A DNA stretch of 64,000 nucleotides from Coenobita brevimanus (GCA_032717465.1 CM064658.1:9335481-9399480); one strand, 5' to 3'; counted from the first letter of the stretch, positions 13,149 to 23,397 are shown. The notes: generated by a model not told the origin, from the letters alone. Made by a program: numbers and translations.

Positions 13149-15995
13149 GTGGAAAGGTTACAAGAGGAGGAGAAAAAGGCAGAGTATAAGAGAGAAGTGG
13201 AGGAACGATTGGGCAAATATGAATTGGAGCAGATGGGAGACGTGGAAGGTGTGTGTAAGATATTTAAAGAAGAAATATGTGCAGCATGTGATGTGGTGTG
13301 TGGAAGGAAGAGAAGACGGAGGGGGGTGCAAGGAACAGCGTGGTGGACTGAAGAGGTGAAACAGGCTGTGGCACAAAAGAAGAAAGCATACAATGAATGG
13401 ATGAGAAATAGGGGCGTGGAAGAAATTGAGAGGCGGAAGAAAGAGTTCTATGTGGAAAGAAAGAGAGAGGTGAAAAGATTAGTAAGAGAGAGTAAGAAGA
13501 GAGTGGATGAGGAATTTGGAAGGAATTTGAGTGTAAAGTGGAGGGACTGTAAGAAAAAGTTCTGGAGAGAAGTGAAAAGAGTAAGACAGGGTGGAAGTGA
13601 AGTTCGCAGGGGAGTGAAAGATAAAAATGGTAGATTACTAGTGGAGAAGGGAGAAAAAGTGAGCAGATGGAGAGAACACTTTAAGGAATTGTTGAACGTA
13701 GAGGATGGAAGTAATGCGAGTATAAGTGGCAGGGAGAAGGAGGGAGGTGAGAAGACAGGAAGAAATCAGTAGGATAGAAGTTGTGGAAGCAATGAAGAAA
13801 GTTAAATCGGGGAAAGCCCCAGGAATTGATGGAGTGTGTGGTGAAATGCTGAAGCATGGGGGAGATAGTAGTAGAATGGATGTGGAAGATGTGCAGATTG
13901 GCCTGGGAGGAAGGTAGAGTCCCGGAGGATTGGAAGTCAGGTATAATTATTCCCTTGTACAAAGGAAAAGGGGAAAAAGAAGTGTGTGGTAATCATAGGG
14001 GCATTTGTCTTCTTAGTATAATAGGAAAAGTGTATGGTAGGATACTTATAGACAGAGTTAGAGAAAGAACAGAGAAATTAGTTGGAGAAGAACAGGGAGG
14101 CTTTAGGAAGGGAAGAGGTTGTGTAGATCAGATATTCATTCTTAGATCTTTAGTGGAAAAGTTTCTAGAGAAGGGAAAGAAGTTGTATGCAGCTTTCATG
14201 GATTTGGAGAAAGCATATGACAGGGTGGATAGACAAGGATTGTGGAAAGTGTTAAGAATATATGGAGTAGATGGGAAGTTGTTGAATGCTGTGAAGAGTA
14301 TGTACGATGGTGCGAAGGCTGCAGTGCGTGTGGATGGTGAACTAAGTGAATTTTTCTCTTTGTAAGTTGGTTTGAAACAGGGATGTGTCATGTCTCCATG
14401 GTTATTCAATCTGTACATGGATGGGGTAATAAAGGAGGTACAAGGTAGGGTAGTGGATGTTGGAGTGGCCCTGGTGAGAGAGGATAGTGTTTGGAAGCTC
14501 CCTGTACTGTTGTTTGCAGATGATACTGTGTTGTTGAGTGAAGACGAAGGGGAGCTGCAAGGCTTGGTGGATGAGTTTGAGAGAGTGTGTAAGAAACGGA
14601 ACCTAAAGGTGAATGTAGGGAAGAGTAAAGTGATGGTCTTTGAGAGAGGTGAAGTTAGTGAATGTACAGCGAGGTTGGATGGTGAGGAATTGGAAAATGT
14701 CTATCTATCTATCTATTGCCAGACGCCTCAGTCCCGTTTGGGGTGGCCACAAACAAATCGCCTCCAAGTCGCCCTGTCCCCCGCCATTTCACTGCCCTGC
14801 TCCCAACTCACACCCCCCCTCTCTCATATACCTCTCCACCCCATCCCTCCATCTCATCCTCGGCCTCCCCCTCCCTCTTTCTCCCTCCACCTCACTCACA
14901 CACACTTTGTCAGTCCTTCACCCTCCATCCTCTCCATATGGCCAAACCACCTCAGTGTGTTCCTCATAACGCTTCCTATCACATCCACATCAACACCACA
15001 ACGCTCCTTTATATCCTCATTCGTCAGCCTGTCTCTCCATGTGACTCCACAGGCTCCTCTTAAATAACTCATTTCCACTGCTCTCACTTGTGTCCTTCCA
15101 ACAACGTCCAAGCTTCACTTCCGTATGTTAGAGTTGGTATCACAATACTGTCATGTAGTAACTTTTTCACTTCCATGCTCACTTCCCTGTTTCTTATCAC
15201 TGCTTTCAAAGAACCAGCAACCTTTCTTCCCTGCTGTACCCTTTCAAGCACTTCACCCTCCAAACCTCCATCCTTACTCATCACACTACCCAAGTACTTA
15301 AACGTACTCACATTTTCCAATTCCTCATCATCCAACCTCGCTGTACATTCACTGACTTCACCTCTCTCAAAGACCATCACTTTACTCTTCCCTACATTCA
15401 CCTTTAGATTCCGTTTCTTACACACTCTCCCAAAAATGTGAGTACGTTTAAGTATTTGGGTAGTGCGATGAGTAAGGATGGAGGTTTGGAGGGTGAAGTG
15501 CTTGAAAGGGTACAGCAAGGAAGAAAGGTTGCTGGTTCTTTGAAAGCAGTGATAAGAAACAGGGAAGTGAGCATGGAAGTGAAAAAGTTACTACATGACA
15601 GTATTGTGATACCAACTCTAACGTATGGAAGTGAAGCTTGGACATTGTTGGAAGGACAAAAGTCAAGAGTGAGGGCAGTGGAAATGAGTTATTTAAGAGA
15701 AGCCTGTGGAGTCACGTGGAGATATAGGCTGACGAATGAGGATATAAAGGAGCGTTGTGGTGTGGATGTGATAGGAAGCGTTATGAGGAACACACTGAGG
15801 TGGTTTGGCCATGTGGAGAGGATGGAGGGTGAAAGACTGACGAAGAGAGTGTATGTGAGTGAGGTGGAGGGGGGAAGAGGGAGGGGGAGGCCGAGGATGA
15901 GATGGAGGGATGGGGTGGAGAGGTATATGAGAGAGGGGTGTGTGAGTTGGGAGCAGGGCAGTGAAATGGCGGGGGACAGGGCGACTTGGAGGTGA
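13149..15995 (+). pseudogene. RTE ORF2 (reverse transcriptase), broken
   Basis: Segments: basic linker (13,149-13,772); RT fingers with KAPGIDGVCGEMLKHGG; CGNHRGICLLS; EEQGGFRKGRGCVDQI; AFMDLEKAYDRVDR (up to 14,365). Then LKQGCVMSPWLFNLYMDG and the active site LLFADDTVLL (from 14,372). After the nested insertion come STFKYLGS, LTYGSEAWTLLEG and RGRGRPRMRWRDG (15,438-15,995). This order is characteristic of RTE-clade LINEs. Damage includes frame changes near 13,740-13,860, an in-frame TAA just before VGLKQGC (about 14,363) and the 732-bp insertion, so no functional enzyme is encoded. Confidence 0.9.
14701..15432 (-). mobile_element. Second RTE-1 3' fragment nested in RTE-1A, opposite orientation
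   Basis: The host LINE reads gaattggaaaatgt to 14,700 and resumes with aaaatgtgagtacg at 15,433. This gives a 7-bp duplication aaaatgt around the insert. The insert starts with (CTAT)n, the reverse of the family's (GATA)n tail, and codes on the minus strand for the RTE C-terminal half from about VCKKRNLKVNV onward. Because the host's own 3' part follows at 15,438-16,058 in the forward direction, the two form a long hairpin with arms of about 600 bp. Confidence 0.9.
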
Positions 15996-16062
15996 TTTGT
16001 TTGTGGCCACCCCAAACGGGATTGAGGCGTCTGGCAATAGATAGATAGATAGATAGATATAT

Positions 16063-16196
16063 CAGCAATATATCTCCCTCTTGGGAACCTTAGTCTTGCC
16101 AGGAAAAGTAGTACCAACGTTGTGTTGTACAGCATTTTTATTAATCCAAACGTTTCGGAGACACAATCTCTATCATTAGTGGATACGTCCTTAAGA
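16063..16196 (-). mobile_element. Penelope-like end fragment with decayed hammerhead core (left arm)
   Basis: Mirrors 46,028-46,160. Read on the minus strand it runs ggacgtatcca, CTAATGA (16,173-16,179), a GAGA/TCTC stem, GAAA (16,153-16,156), then acgtttg and aacgttggtac. It ends with cctggcaagactaagg. The CTGATGA box has one substitution, so this copy is probably inactive as a ribozyme. The Penelope-like assignment is inference from the hammerhead and the mirrored terminal arrangement. Confidence 0.55.
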
Positions 16197-16257
16197 AAAT
16201 GACGTCCTTTTCCACCTTCTTGACCTTGAATGCTGTCTTAGTGCTCCTATACCATCG

Positions 16258-16349
16258 CAGTGTATCCACTGATGATGGAGATTGTCTCAGAAACATTTGG
16301 ATTATTAAAGATACTGTACATCACAACGTTCGTACTACTTTTCCTGGCA

Positions 16350-16355
<6 letters not shown>
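16258..16355 (+). mobile_element. Penelope-like end fragment with hammerhead-like core (plus copy)
   Basis: A second copy of the same about 100-bp unit, inverted relative to 16,063-16,196. CTGATGA is intact at 16,269-16,275 and GAAA is at 16,290-16,293. Between them GGAGA can pair with TCTCa over a TTG loop. The candidate stem III uses acatt and aacgt (16,325-16,329), less perfect than in the 46 kb copy. The unit ends at cctggcaagacta and runs straight into (TA)n. Confidence 0.55.
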
Positions 16356-16405
<50 letters not shown>

Positions 16406-16406
16406 C

Positions 16407-16461
<55 letters not shown>
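16356..16461. repeat. (TA)n microsatellite, target of the LTR element
   Basis: TA blocks separated by a short catatactgtaca interruption. The LTR retrotransposon begins at 16,462, and TA repeats resume at 22,860 beyond its 3' LTR. Confidence 0.95.
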
Positions 16462-16465
<4 letters not shown>

Positions 16466-17244
16466 ACATAGCCTATGATTTCATCATCCTTTGTGTAATT
16501 TTAATGCACAGTATGCTGCATGTTTGATCACGAGCGTGTTCTGCCTCAGTTCCCCCCTTCTACCGTTATAGTAGAGTAAGTCGTCCTTTCTGTTGTTCAG
16601 TGCGGGATTGTCAACTCTTTGTCCCCATGGCTTCATTTGCGCGTCCTTCTTACAAGTTGTATCAAGCTCTGCTGGCCCCTATATAATGAGCTCAGTCTCT
16701 GCATCATTGCTACTTAGATCTGCCCCTCATTTTGTTAACATCTCTGTCCTCCTCTGTACAGTTATTGTTGTGAGGGCTCCGGAAGTCTCCAACCATCTAG
16801 CAGCTGTGTAATTTGAGTATAACTGTTGTTGCATTTTTTCTTGTACTGTGTAGCGTAGGGTTAATTCTTGGGCCTAGTGAGGTTTTTGTAATTTGTGTAA
16901 GGGTTCTTTGTCAGTCATCATTAATAATATTTTGTATCTGTAATAATTTATCTTGCATTAACTGAGCATTACCCAGTGTATTTTCATTTTATCAGGGCTG
17001 ACTTAGGTAAATTTGCTCTTGCTAATTTCGTGTTAATAGAGGCTATTGCAGTTAACCATATATTTAACCTGTTTTTTGCCATTACATTATCCTTATGAGT
17101 CCTGAATGTTTTGTTGTTAGTTTGAGCATTAAACTTTAACTTGTAATTTTACCTCTTTTGTTTTGAACCTGGAACTTTACGGGACAGTAGTGATTTTTAG
17201 TATCCTCACTTAAAGTGTACATTATCTTTCTCTGTTCCGTAACA
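16462..17244 (+). repeat. 5' LTR
   Basis: 783 bp beginning TGTTAC and ending GTAACA, a perfect 6-bp terminal inversion. It matches the 3' LTR at 22,077-22,859 base for base in length. It carries TATATAA (16,680-16,686) and an ATTAAA polyadenylation-type hexamer (17,128-17,133). Confidence 0.97.
16680..16686 (+). promoter_or_regulatory. Putative LTR TATA box
   Basis: TATATAA within the 5' LTR; the identical motif is at 22,295-22,301 in the 3' LTR. A start site about 25-30 bases downstream, near 16,711, would put ATTAAA at 17,128 in a plausible position for LTR RNA 3'-end formation. Position-based inference only. Confidence 0.5.
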
Positions 17245-17250
17245 TAAATT

Positions 17251-17268
17251 TGGCGACCTCTCATCAGG
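17251..17268 (+). other. Primer binding site (PBS)
   Basis: TGGCGACC, starting six bases after the 5' LTR, can pair with a tRNA 3' end finishing GGTCGCCA. The TGG complement of the CCA terminus is the usual start of a PBS. The first eight bases resemble the arginine-tRNA PBS of mdg1/412-type elements, but the donor tRNA is not proven. Confidence 0.75.
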
Positions 17269-17325
17269 ATATTCAGGATATTATCATAAGGATATTGCTT
17301 GATATTTTGTGACTGTTACTTATTC

Positions 17326-20300
17326 ATGATGTCTACTATTACTACACTTGATGAAGCCAAAGATTTTTTGTCAAATGTGCAAACAGTGTGTGATGTAGAA
17401 GGCAGAACAAAGAATGAACTTGGGCTTGTTGCTCAACAATTGGGAATTGCAGTTCACTCTCATCATTCTAAAGATCAAATTGTTGGCATGATTAATAAAA
17501 GCTTGTTTAATGTAACTCCTCCAAATGAGCAAACGCAGATTGAATTAGCTAAGTTACAGCTAGCCCTGCAGGAGGCTCGTGTGAAGGAAGCTGAATTTCA
17601 AGCACGTGCTAAGGAGGCTGAATCTCAGGCTAAGGAGGCTTGTGTTAAGGAGGCTGAATTTCAAGCAAATGCTAAGGAGGCGGAGTCTCAGGCTCGTATT
17701 CAGGAGGCTGAATTTCAGGCAAATGCTCGTATTCAAGAGGCACAGGTACAGGCTCAGGCACAAATTGAACTTGCTAGGATTCAGGCAGACCATGAGTATC
17801 GCATGAAACGAGGTGGAACTGGATCATCTAGCTCTGATGATTTTGATGTGGCTAAAAATGTTAAACTTGTCCCTCCTTTTAATGAATCTGATTTAACCAA
17901 GTATTTTCAGTTGTTTGAGAGGGTAGCTACAGGTTTTAATTGGCCCAAAAAGTATTGGCCAGTACTCCTTCAAACTGTTCTCACCGGTAAAGCTCAAGTA
18001 ACTTATGCATCTTTGCCTCAGGATCAATGTGATAATTATGATGTAGTTAAGAGCTTGATTCTTAAGGCCTATGAGCTTGTTCCTGAAGCTTATAGAGTAA
18101 AATTTAGGACAACTTACAAGCAAGATAAGCAATCTCATGTTGAGTATGCAAAAATCAAAGAAGATCTGTTAGAGCAGTGGTTAAATTCTAAGAATGTGGA
18201 TTCTGATTTTGGTAAATTTAAGCAGATGATTTTGCTGGAGGATTTCAAAAGGTGTATTTATAAAGATGTAAGCCTATATCTTGATGAGAAAAGAATAGAT
18301 AATTTGTCTGATGCTGCAGTTTTAGCTGATGAATATGTTCTCACTCACAAGAGATATTCTAGAGAGAAAAGGAAAGCTGAGAGTAAGTACGTTGCCTCTA
18401 CTCAGAGTACAGGTAACAGGAAAGAGAATAAAGATGATGTCTCTCAGGAAGTAAATGCCAACTCCACCTCTAGATTTCAGAAAAGTAAATGTACTTATTG
18501 TAGTAAGCTTGGTCATACTACGGAGAGATGTTTCAGGAGACAGCGTGATGTGAACAAAAAGGAGTCTTTAAATATTCAGTCAATTGGTCTAGTGTCCACT
18601 CTTGAGAGTTCCCAGAATTCTTTAACTGAGTTAACTGAACCTGCTTTGAGGGATAACTTAAATTCTCATGATGGAGCTCCTCTTTTGAGCAGTAACGTGG
18701 GTGATACTCTCAAGAGTTCATGTGCTAATTTCCTGTCTGATGGTTTTGTCAGTCCTCTGGACAATAATGACAGGAAATCAGTTAAAATATATCGTGATAC
18801 AGGTGCTTGCCAATCCCTTATGCTGACCAGTGTTCTAGGCTCTAATGTTAATTCCTCTGATGAAACTGTAATCTTACAAGGTGTAGGGAATAATTACTTC
18901 TCTGTCCCTCTGTGCAGAGTGAATTTAGAGTCTGGTTTTGTTAATGGTTCCGTTATGGTTGGGTTGGTTGAGACACTCCCAATGTCAGGTGTAACTTTCT
19001 TACTTGGAAATGATATTGGTGGAAGTCAAGTGTGTCCAGCTCCTCAGTTGTCTAGTGAGCCAGTGGCTGCGACCCAGGATTGTGATGTCCCTGATGTGTT
19101 CCCTGCATGTGCTGTCACTAGGGCTAAGTCTAAAGTTACTGGTGATTTAGAGGATAATGATGATGATGATGTTATCCTAGCTGACACTTTTCTTGCTAAT
19201 TTGGACCACTCACCAGATGAGGCAGTACCCCGTAGTGTTGATAATTTGTCTCGTCAAGAGTTGGTTGAGTTGCAGGTTGCTGACCCTGAGTTGAAAGGTC
19301 TAGCTAACTCTGCTTGCAGTGAGGAAGAGTCAGCCGGTGCTTCTACTTGTTATTATATAAAGTCAGGAGTACTTATGAGGAAGTGGAGTCCCCCAACAGC
19401 ATCAGCCGACTTTGAATGGGAGGTTGTACATCAAGTTGTCATCCCTCGTGTTTGTAGGCAGGATATCATTAGAGTGGCTCATGATTCCAGTTTGGCAGGA
19501 CACCTTGGAGTGAGGAAGACTGTGGCACGCATTTTGAAACACTTCTACTGGCCAGGTATCTTCAGGGATGTTTCCTGGTATTGTAAGTCTTGTCACACCT
19601 GTCAAGTTGTGGGGAAGTGTAATCAGACCGAAAAGGTTGCACCTCTAGTTCCCATTCCTCCTTTTGAGGCGCCTTTCACCCGTGTGTTGGTGGATATTGT
19701 GGGCCCTCTTCCTAAGACTTCTTCAGGATTTTCTTATGTGTTGACCCTGATTGATATGGCTACTCGTTATCCTGAAGCCATTCCACTTAGAAATATCTCA
19801 GTAAAGAACGTGGTTAAGGAAATGCTAGGGTTCTTCACAAAGTTTGGTCTGCCCAAGGAGGTACAGTCAGACCGGGGAAGTAATTTCATGTCGAATGTTT
19901 TCAAGCAGTCTCTGAAAGAGTTGGGCATCACCCAGATCACGTCTTCAGCTTACCATCCCCAGACCCAAGGAGCGTTGGAGAGATATCATCAAACACTCAA
20001 ATCGATGCTCAAGAAATACTGTTTGGAACATCAGAAAGACTGGGATAAAGGTCTTCCATTCGTTGTATTTGCCGCAAGAGAATCTCCAAATGAATCACTG
20101 GGCTTCTCACCTTTTGAACTACTGTTTGGCCATGAAGTAAGAGGACCCCTTAAGTTACTCAAGGAATGCTGGCTGTCGGAGGAAGATGACGTCAACCTGC
20201 TGGAGTATGTGATGAAGTTCAAAGAACGGCTGTCCACTGCTTTACAACTGGCGAGAGAGAATTTAGGAGCTGCTCAGGAGAAGATGAAGACTTGGTATGA

Positions 20301-21918
20301 TAAGAAGTCCAGGTTACGCCACTTTCAGCCAGGAGATCAGGTTTTGATTCTGCTACCAGTTCATGGGCAACCTCTTCAAGCCAAGTTTAGTGGTCCTTAT
20401 TTCGTGGAGAAGAAACTCAGTGATGTCAACTATGTCATCGCCACACCAGATCGTAGAAAGAACAAGCAACTATATCACATCAACATGCTAAAGTTATATC
20501 ACAGGCGGGACGAAAATAATCCAGTCTACACTGTAGCTGTTCCACCCGAGTCTGCAAGTGAAGCTCTCCCGTGCAGTATGAGCCTGAGTGATAGTTTGGG
20601 GAAGAATCCTGATATCATGAATGATCTCCAGACTAAGCTTTCTCATCTACCTCCCGAGGAAAGGCAGGAGTTTTCGGCATTACTGCAGGAGTACCCGCAA
20701 GTGTTCCGTGCCACTCCAGGAAGAACCACTGTGTTGATGCATGATGTCGATATTGGAGACGCAAAGCCAATTAAACTGCCTCCTTACCGTGTGAACCCAG
20801 TGAAAGTTCCTCTCATCCAGAAGGAGCTTGGCTACCTGTTGGACCACAAGATGATTGAGCCCTGTCAGAGCGAGTGGAGTTCTCCTGTCACTCTAGTCCC
20901 TAAGCCAGGTGGGTCACAGCGGCTTTGCATCGACTACAGACGTGTTAATCAGATAACCAAAACAGACACTTACCCTCTCCCTCGCGTGGAAGATTGTATA
21001 GACAAGATCGGAAAGGCTAGGTACATAAGTAAGTTTGATTTGTTAAAGGGATACTGGCAAGTACCAATGACTGAACGTGCTAGGGAGATCTCATGTTTTG
21101 TAACACTAGGAAAGACTTTTGCATGTTCTGTAATGCCATATGGCATGAAGAATGCACCAGCCACATTTCAGAAGCTCATGAATGTTGTAACAGAGGGTTT
21201 GGCAGGGTGTATTGTTTATATTGATGATGTATTAATCTTCAGTGACAACTGGAAAGATCACCTATGCCATGTCAGTAAATTTCTTGAGCTTTTAGTTCAG
21301 GCTAATCTTGTAGCTAATTTATCAAAGTGTGAGTTTGGTCAAGCTAAAGTTCAGTACCTTGGGTATGTAATTGGTGATGGACATGTTGCACCACCAGGAG
21401 CTAAGGTTCAGGTTATAAGTGATCTTCCCAGACCTAAAAGTAGGAAAGAGCTACAAAGATTTTTGGGAATGGTAGGTTATTACAGGAGATTTCTTCTTAA
21501 CTTTTCTATTCTTGTATCACCACTTACAGACCTACTGAAAAAGGGAGTTAAATTTGTCTGGACCGATAACTGTGAATCCTCTTTCAACAAACTTAAAGCT
21601 ATTCTATTAAGTCAGCCAGTGCTCGCTACTCCAAATTTTGCTAAGCCTTTTAAGATGGCTGTTGATGCAAGTGATACAGGAGCTGGGGCTGTTTTGCTGC
21701 AAGAGGATGATCAGGGTATTGAACACCCTGTATCTTATTATAGTAAGAAGTTCACTCCACCTCAAAAGAACTACTCAACTATTGAGAAAGAGCTTTTGGC
21801 CTTGATTTTGGGTTTACAGCATTTTTCATTTTATTTGTGTTCTGGTTTTGACCCCATAGTCATTTATACCGATCATAACCCACTGAAATTCCTTAGTAAG
21901 TTTAAAGATAAAAATTAG
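17326..21918 (+). CDS. gag-pol polyprotein, order Gag-PR-IN-RT-RH
   Basis: The start is taken at ATG 17,326, the first ATG of the frame (upstream codons begin only at a TTG). Residues about 70-160 are a Gln/Ala/Glu-rich coiled coil with repeated KEAEFQA. About 175-345 is a SCAN-like capsid region, and the C2HC zinc knuckle CTYCSKLGHTTERC is near 389. The aspartic protease DTG is at 491. Integrase follows from about 700 to 1,060: HHCC zinc region, catalytic D...D-X35-E with SDRGSNF and GALERYHQ, then a GPY-type module. RT has YIDD at 1,298. RNase H has VDASDTGAG, IEKELLAL and YTDHNPL. TAG at 21,916 and TGA at 21,925 interrupt the last 30-odd codons; homology runs on to TAG 22,015-22,017. Both look like single C-to-T changes. 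Gag and pol are in one frame. Confidence 0.95.
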   Translation: MMSTITTLDEAKDFLSNVQTVCDVEGRTKNELGLVAQQLGIAVHSHHSKDQIVGMINKSLFNVTPPNEQTQIELAKLQLALQEARVKEAEFQARAKEAESQAKEACVKEAEFQANAKEAESQARIQEAEFQANARIQEAQVQAQAQIELARIQADHEYRMKRGGTGSSSSDDFDVAKNVKLVPPFNESDLTKYFQLFERVATGFNWPKKYWPVLLQTVLTGKAQVTYASLPQDQCDNYDVVKSLILKAYELVPEAYRVKFRTTYKQDKQSHVEYAKIKEDLLEQWLNSKNVDSDFGKFKQMILLEDFKRCIYKDVSLYLDEKRIDNLSDAAVLADEYVLTHKRYSREKRKAESKYVASTQSTGNRKENKDDVSQEVNANSTSRFQKSKCTYCSKLGHTTERCFRRQRDVNKKESLNIQSIGLVSTLESSQNSLTELTEPALRDNLNSHDGAPLLSSNVGDTLKSSCANFLSDGFVSPLDNNDRKSVKIYRDTGACQSLMLTSVLGSNVNSSDETVILQGVGNNYFSVPLCRVNLESGFVNGSVMVGLVETLPMSGVTFLLGNDIGGSQVCPAPQLSSEPVAATQDCDVPDVFPACAVTRAKSKVTGDLEDNDDDDVILADTFLANLDHSPDEAVPRSVDNLSRQELVELQVADPELKGLANSACSEEESAGASTCYYIKSGVLMRKWSPPTASADFEWEVVHQVVIPRVCRQDIIRVAHDSSLAGHLGVRKTVARILKHFYWPGIFRDVSWYCKSCHTCQVVGKCNQTEKVAPLVPIPPFEAPFTRVLVDIVGPLPKTSSGFSYVLTLIDMATRYPEAIPLRNISVKNVVKEMLGFFTKFGLPKEVQSDRGSNFMSNVFKQSLKELGITQITSSAYHPQTQGALERYHQTLKSMLKKYCLEHQKDWDKGLPFVVFAARESPNESLGFSPFELLFGHEVRGPLKLLKECWLSEEDDVNLLEYVMKFKERLSTALQLARENLGAAQEKMKTWYDKKSRLRHFQPGDQVLILLPVHGQPLQAKFSGPYFVEKKLSDVNYVIATPDRRKNKQLYHINMLKLYHRRDENNPVYTVAVPPESASEALPCSMSLSDSLGKNPDIMNDLQTKLSHLPPEERQEFSALLQEYPQVFRATPGRTTVLMHDVDIGDAKPIKLPPYRVNPVKVPLIQKELGYLLDHKMIEPCQSEWSSPVTLVPKPGGSQRLCIDYRRVNQITKTDTYPLPRVEDCIDKIGKARYISKFDLLKGYWQVPMTERAREISCFVTLGKTFACSVMPYGMKNAPATFQKLMNVVTEGLAGCIVYIDDVLIFSDNWKDHLCHVSKFLELLVQANLVANLSKCEFGQAKVQYLGYVIGDGHVAPPGAKVQVISDLPRPKSRKELQRFLGMVGYYRRFLLNFSILVSPLTDLLKKGVKFVWTDNCESSFNKLKAILLSQPVLATPNFAKPFKMAVDASDTGAGAVLLQEDDQGIEHPVSYYSKKFTPPQKNYSTIEKELLALILGLQHFSFYLCSGFDPIVIYTDHNPLKFLSKFKDKN

Positions 21919-22067
21919 AGATTGACATGATGGAGTCTACTTCTTCAGGAGTATTCATTAGACATACATGTCAAGGGGAAAGAAAATGTTATTGCAGAGT
22001 GCTTATCTAGACTTTAGACAGATTGTTTTAGAGTAATAAGAAATTTCCTTTGTAAATTTTTTTCTTT

Positions 22068-22076
22068 GTGGGGAGG
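22068..22076 (+). other. Polypurine tract (PPT)
   Basis: gtggggagg lies directly before the TG that opens the 3' LTR, where plus-strand DNA priming occurs in LTR retrotransposons. It lies 50 bases after the last codon homologous to RNase H, leaving no room for an env gene. Confidence 0.85.
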
Positions 22077-22859
22077 TGTTACATAGCCTATGATTTCATC
22101 ATCCTTTGTGTAATTTTAACGCACAGTATGCTGCATGTTTGATCACGAGCGTGTTCTGCCTCAGTCCCCCCCTTCTACCGTTATAGTAGAGTAAGTCGTC
22201 CTTTCTGTTGTTCAGTGCGGGATTGTCAACTCTTTGTCCCCATGGCTTCATTTGCGCGTCCTTCTTACAAGTTGTATCAAGCTCTGCTGGCCCCTATATA
22301 ATGAGCTCAGTCTCTGCATCATTGCCACTTAGATCTGCCCCTCATTTTGTTCACATCTCTGTCCTCCCCTGTACAGTTATTGTTGTGAGGGCTTCGGAAG
22401 TCTCCAACCATCTAGCAGCTGTGTAATTTGAGTATAACTGTTGTTGCATTTTTTCTTGTACTGTGTAGCGTAGGGTTAATTCTTGGGCCTAGTGAGGTTT
22501 TTGTAATTTGTGTAAGGGTTCTTTGTCAGTCATCATTAATAATATTTTGTATCTGTAATAATTTATCTTGCATTAACTGAGCATTACCCAGTGTATTTTC
22601 ATTTTATCAGGGCTGACTTAGGTAAATTTGCTCTTGCTAATTTCGTGTTAATAGAGGCTATTGCAGTTAACCATATATTTAACCTGTTTTTTGCCATTAC
22701 ATTATCCTTATGAGTCCTGAATGTTTTGTTGTTAGTTTGAGCATTAAACTTTAACTTGTAATTTTACCTCTTTTGTTTTGAACCTGGAACTTTACGGGAC
22801 AGTAGTGATTTTTAGTATCCTCACTTAAAGTGTACATTATCTTTCTCTGTTCCGTAACA
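22077..22859 (+). repeat. 3' LTR
   Basis: 783 bp, TGTTAC...GTAACA. Six substitutions against the 5' LTR, five of them C/T transitions. Followed immediately by (AT)n. Confidence 0.97.
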
Positions 22860-22874
22860 ATATATATATATACA

Positions 22875-22965
<91 letters not shown>

Positions 22966-22974
22966 AATATATAG

Positions 22975-23012
<38 letters not shown>

Positions 23013-23028
23013 ATAGATAGATATATAT

Positions 23029-23092
<64 letters not shown>
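22860..23092. repeat. (AT)n-(AG)n compound microsatellite
   Basis: Imperfect AT array with tttaaat and gata interruptions, then about 30 AG units at 23,033-23,092. This is the right-hand part of the tract the LTR element entered. Confidence 0.95.
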
Positions 23093-23097
<5 letters not shown>

Positions 23098-23295
23098 AGA
23101 GAAATAAATAGATATGGGAAGTCGGAGACTACACAGCTGGGCCGGAAGGAGAATTTTCTGTCAGTTCCTCTGTTCGGTTGCATTGTACAGGTCACAGTTA
23201 TGGACCGATTATGATACCTGAGGTTTCAAATGAATCGTTTCCATCTGACGGCGTGGCTTCGTCGAAGTCGCCGACATGCCCAGATCAACTCACAC

Positions 23296-23298
<3 letters not shown>

Positions 23299-23354
<56 letters not shown>

Positions 23355-23360
23355 GCGCGC
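23299..23360. repeat. (CA)n-(GC)n microsatellite
   Basis: About 20 CA units run into ten GC units (23,341-23,360). A pure GC dinucleotide run is rare in this AT-rich window and can adopt Z-form. Confidence 0.95.
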
Positions 23361-23397
23361 TATAAATACTTCAAATCCTCACCTGTGTCACTACTTC

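Larger units (their letters stand above)
16462..22859 (+). mobile_element. Gmr1-like Ty3/Gypsy LTR retrotransposon
   Basis: A complete 6.4-kb element: two 783-bp LTRs, a primer binding site just inside the 5' LTR, one long gag-pol frame, and a polypurine tract abutting the 3' LTR. The pol domain order is protease, integrase, RT, RNase H, whereas ordinary Ty3/Gypsy elements have integrase last. This rearranged order is the defining trait of the Gmr1-like group. There is no envelope-like frame between pol and the PPT. It sits in (AT)n, so its short target duplication cannot be told from the repeat. The LTRs differ at six positions (about 0.8%), so the insertion is young relative to everything else here. 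Confidence 0.95.

Noticed and set aside
17560..17793. Minus-strand Leu-rich frame inside gag
   Set aside because: Shadow of the repeated coiled-coil codons on the plus strand.
22017..22076. Possible env gene in the LTR element
   Set aside because: Only about 50 bases separate the end of RNase H homology from the PPT.
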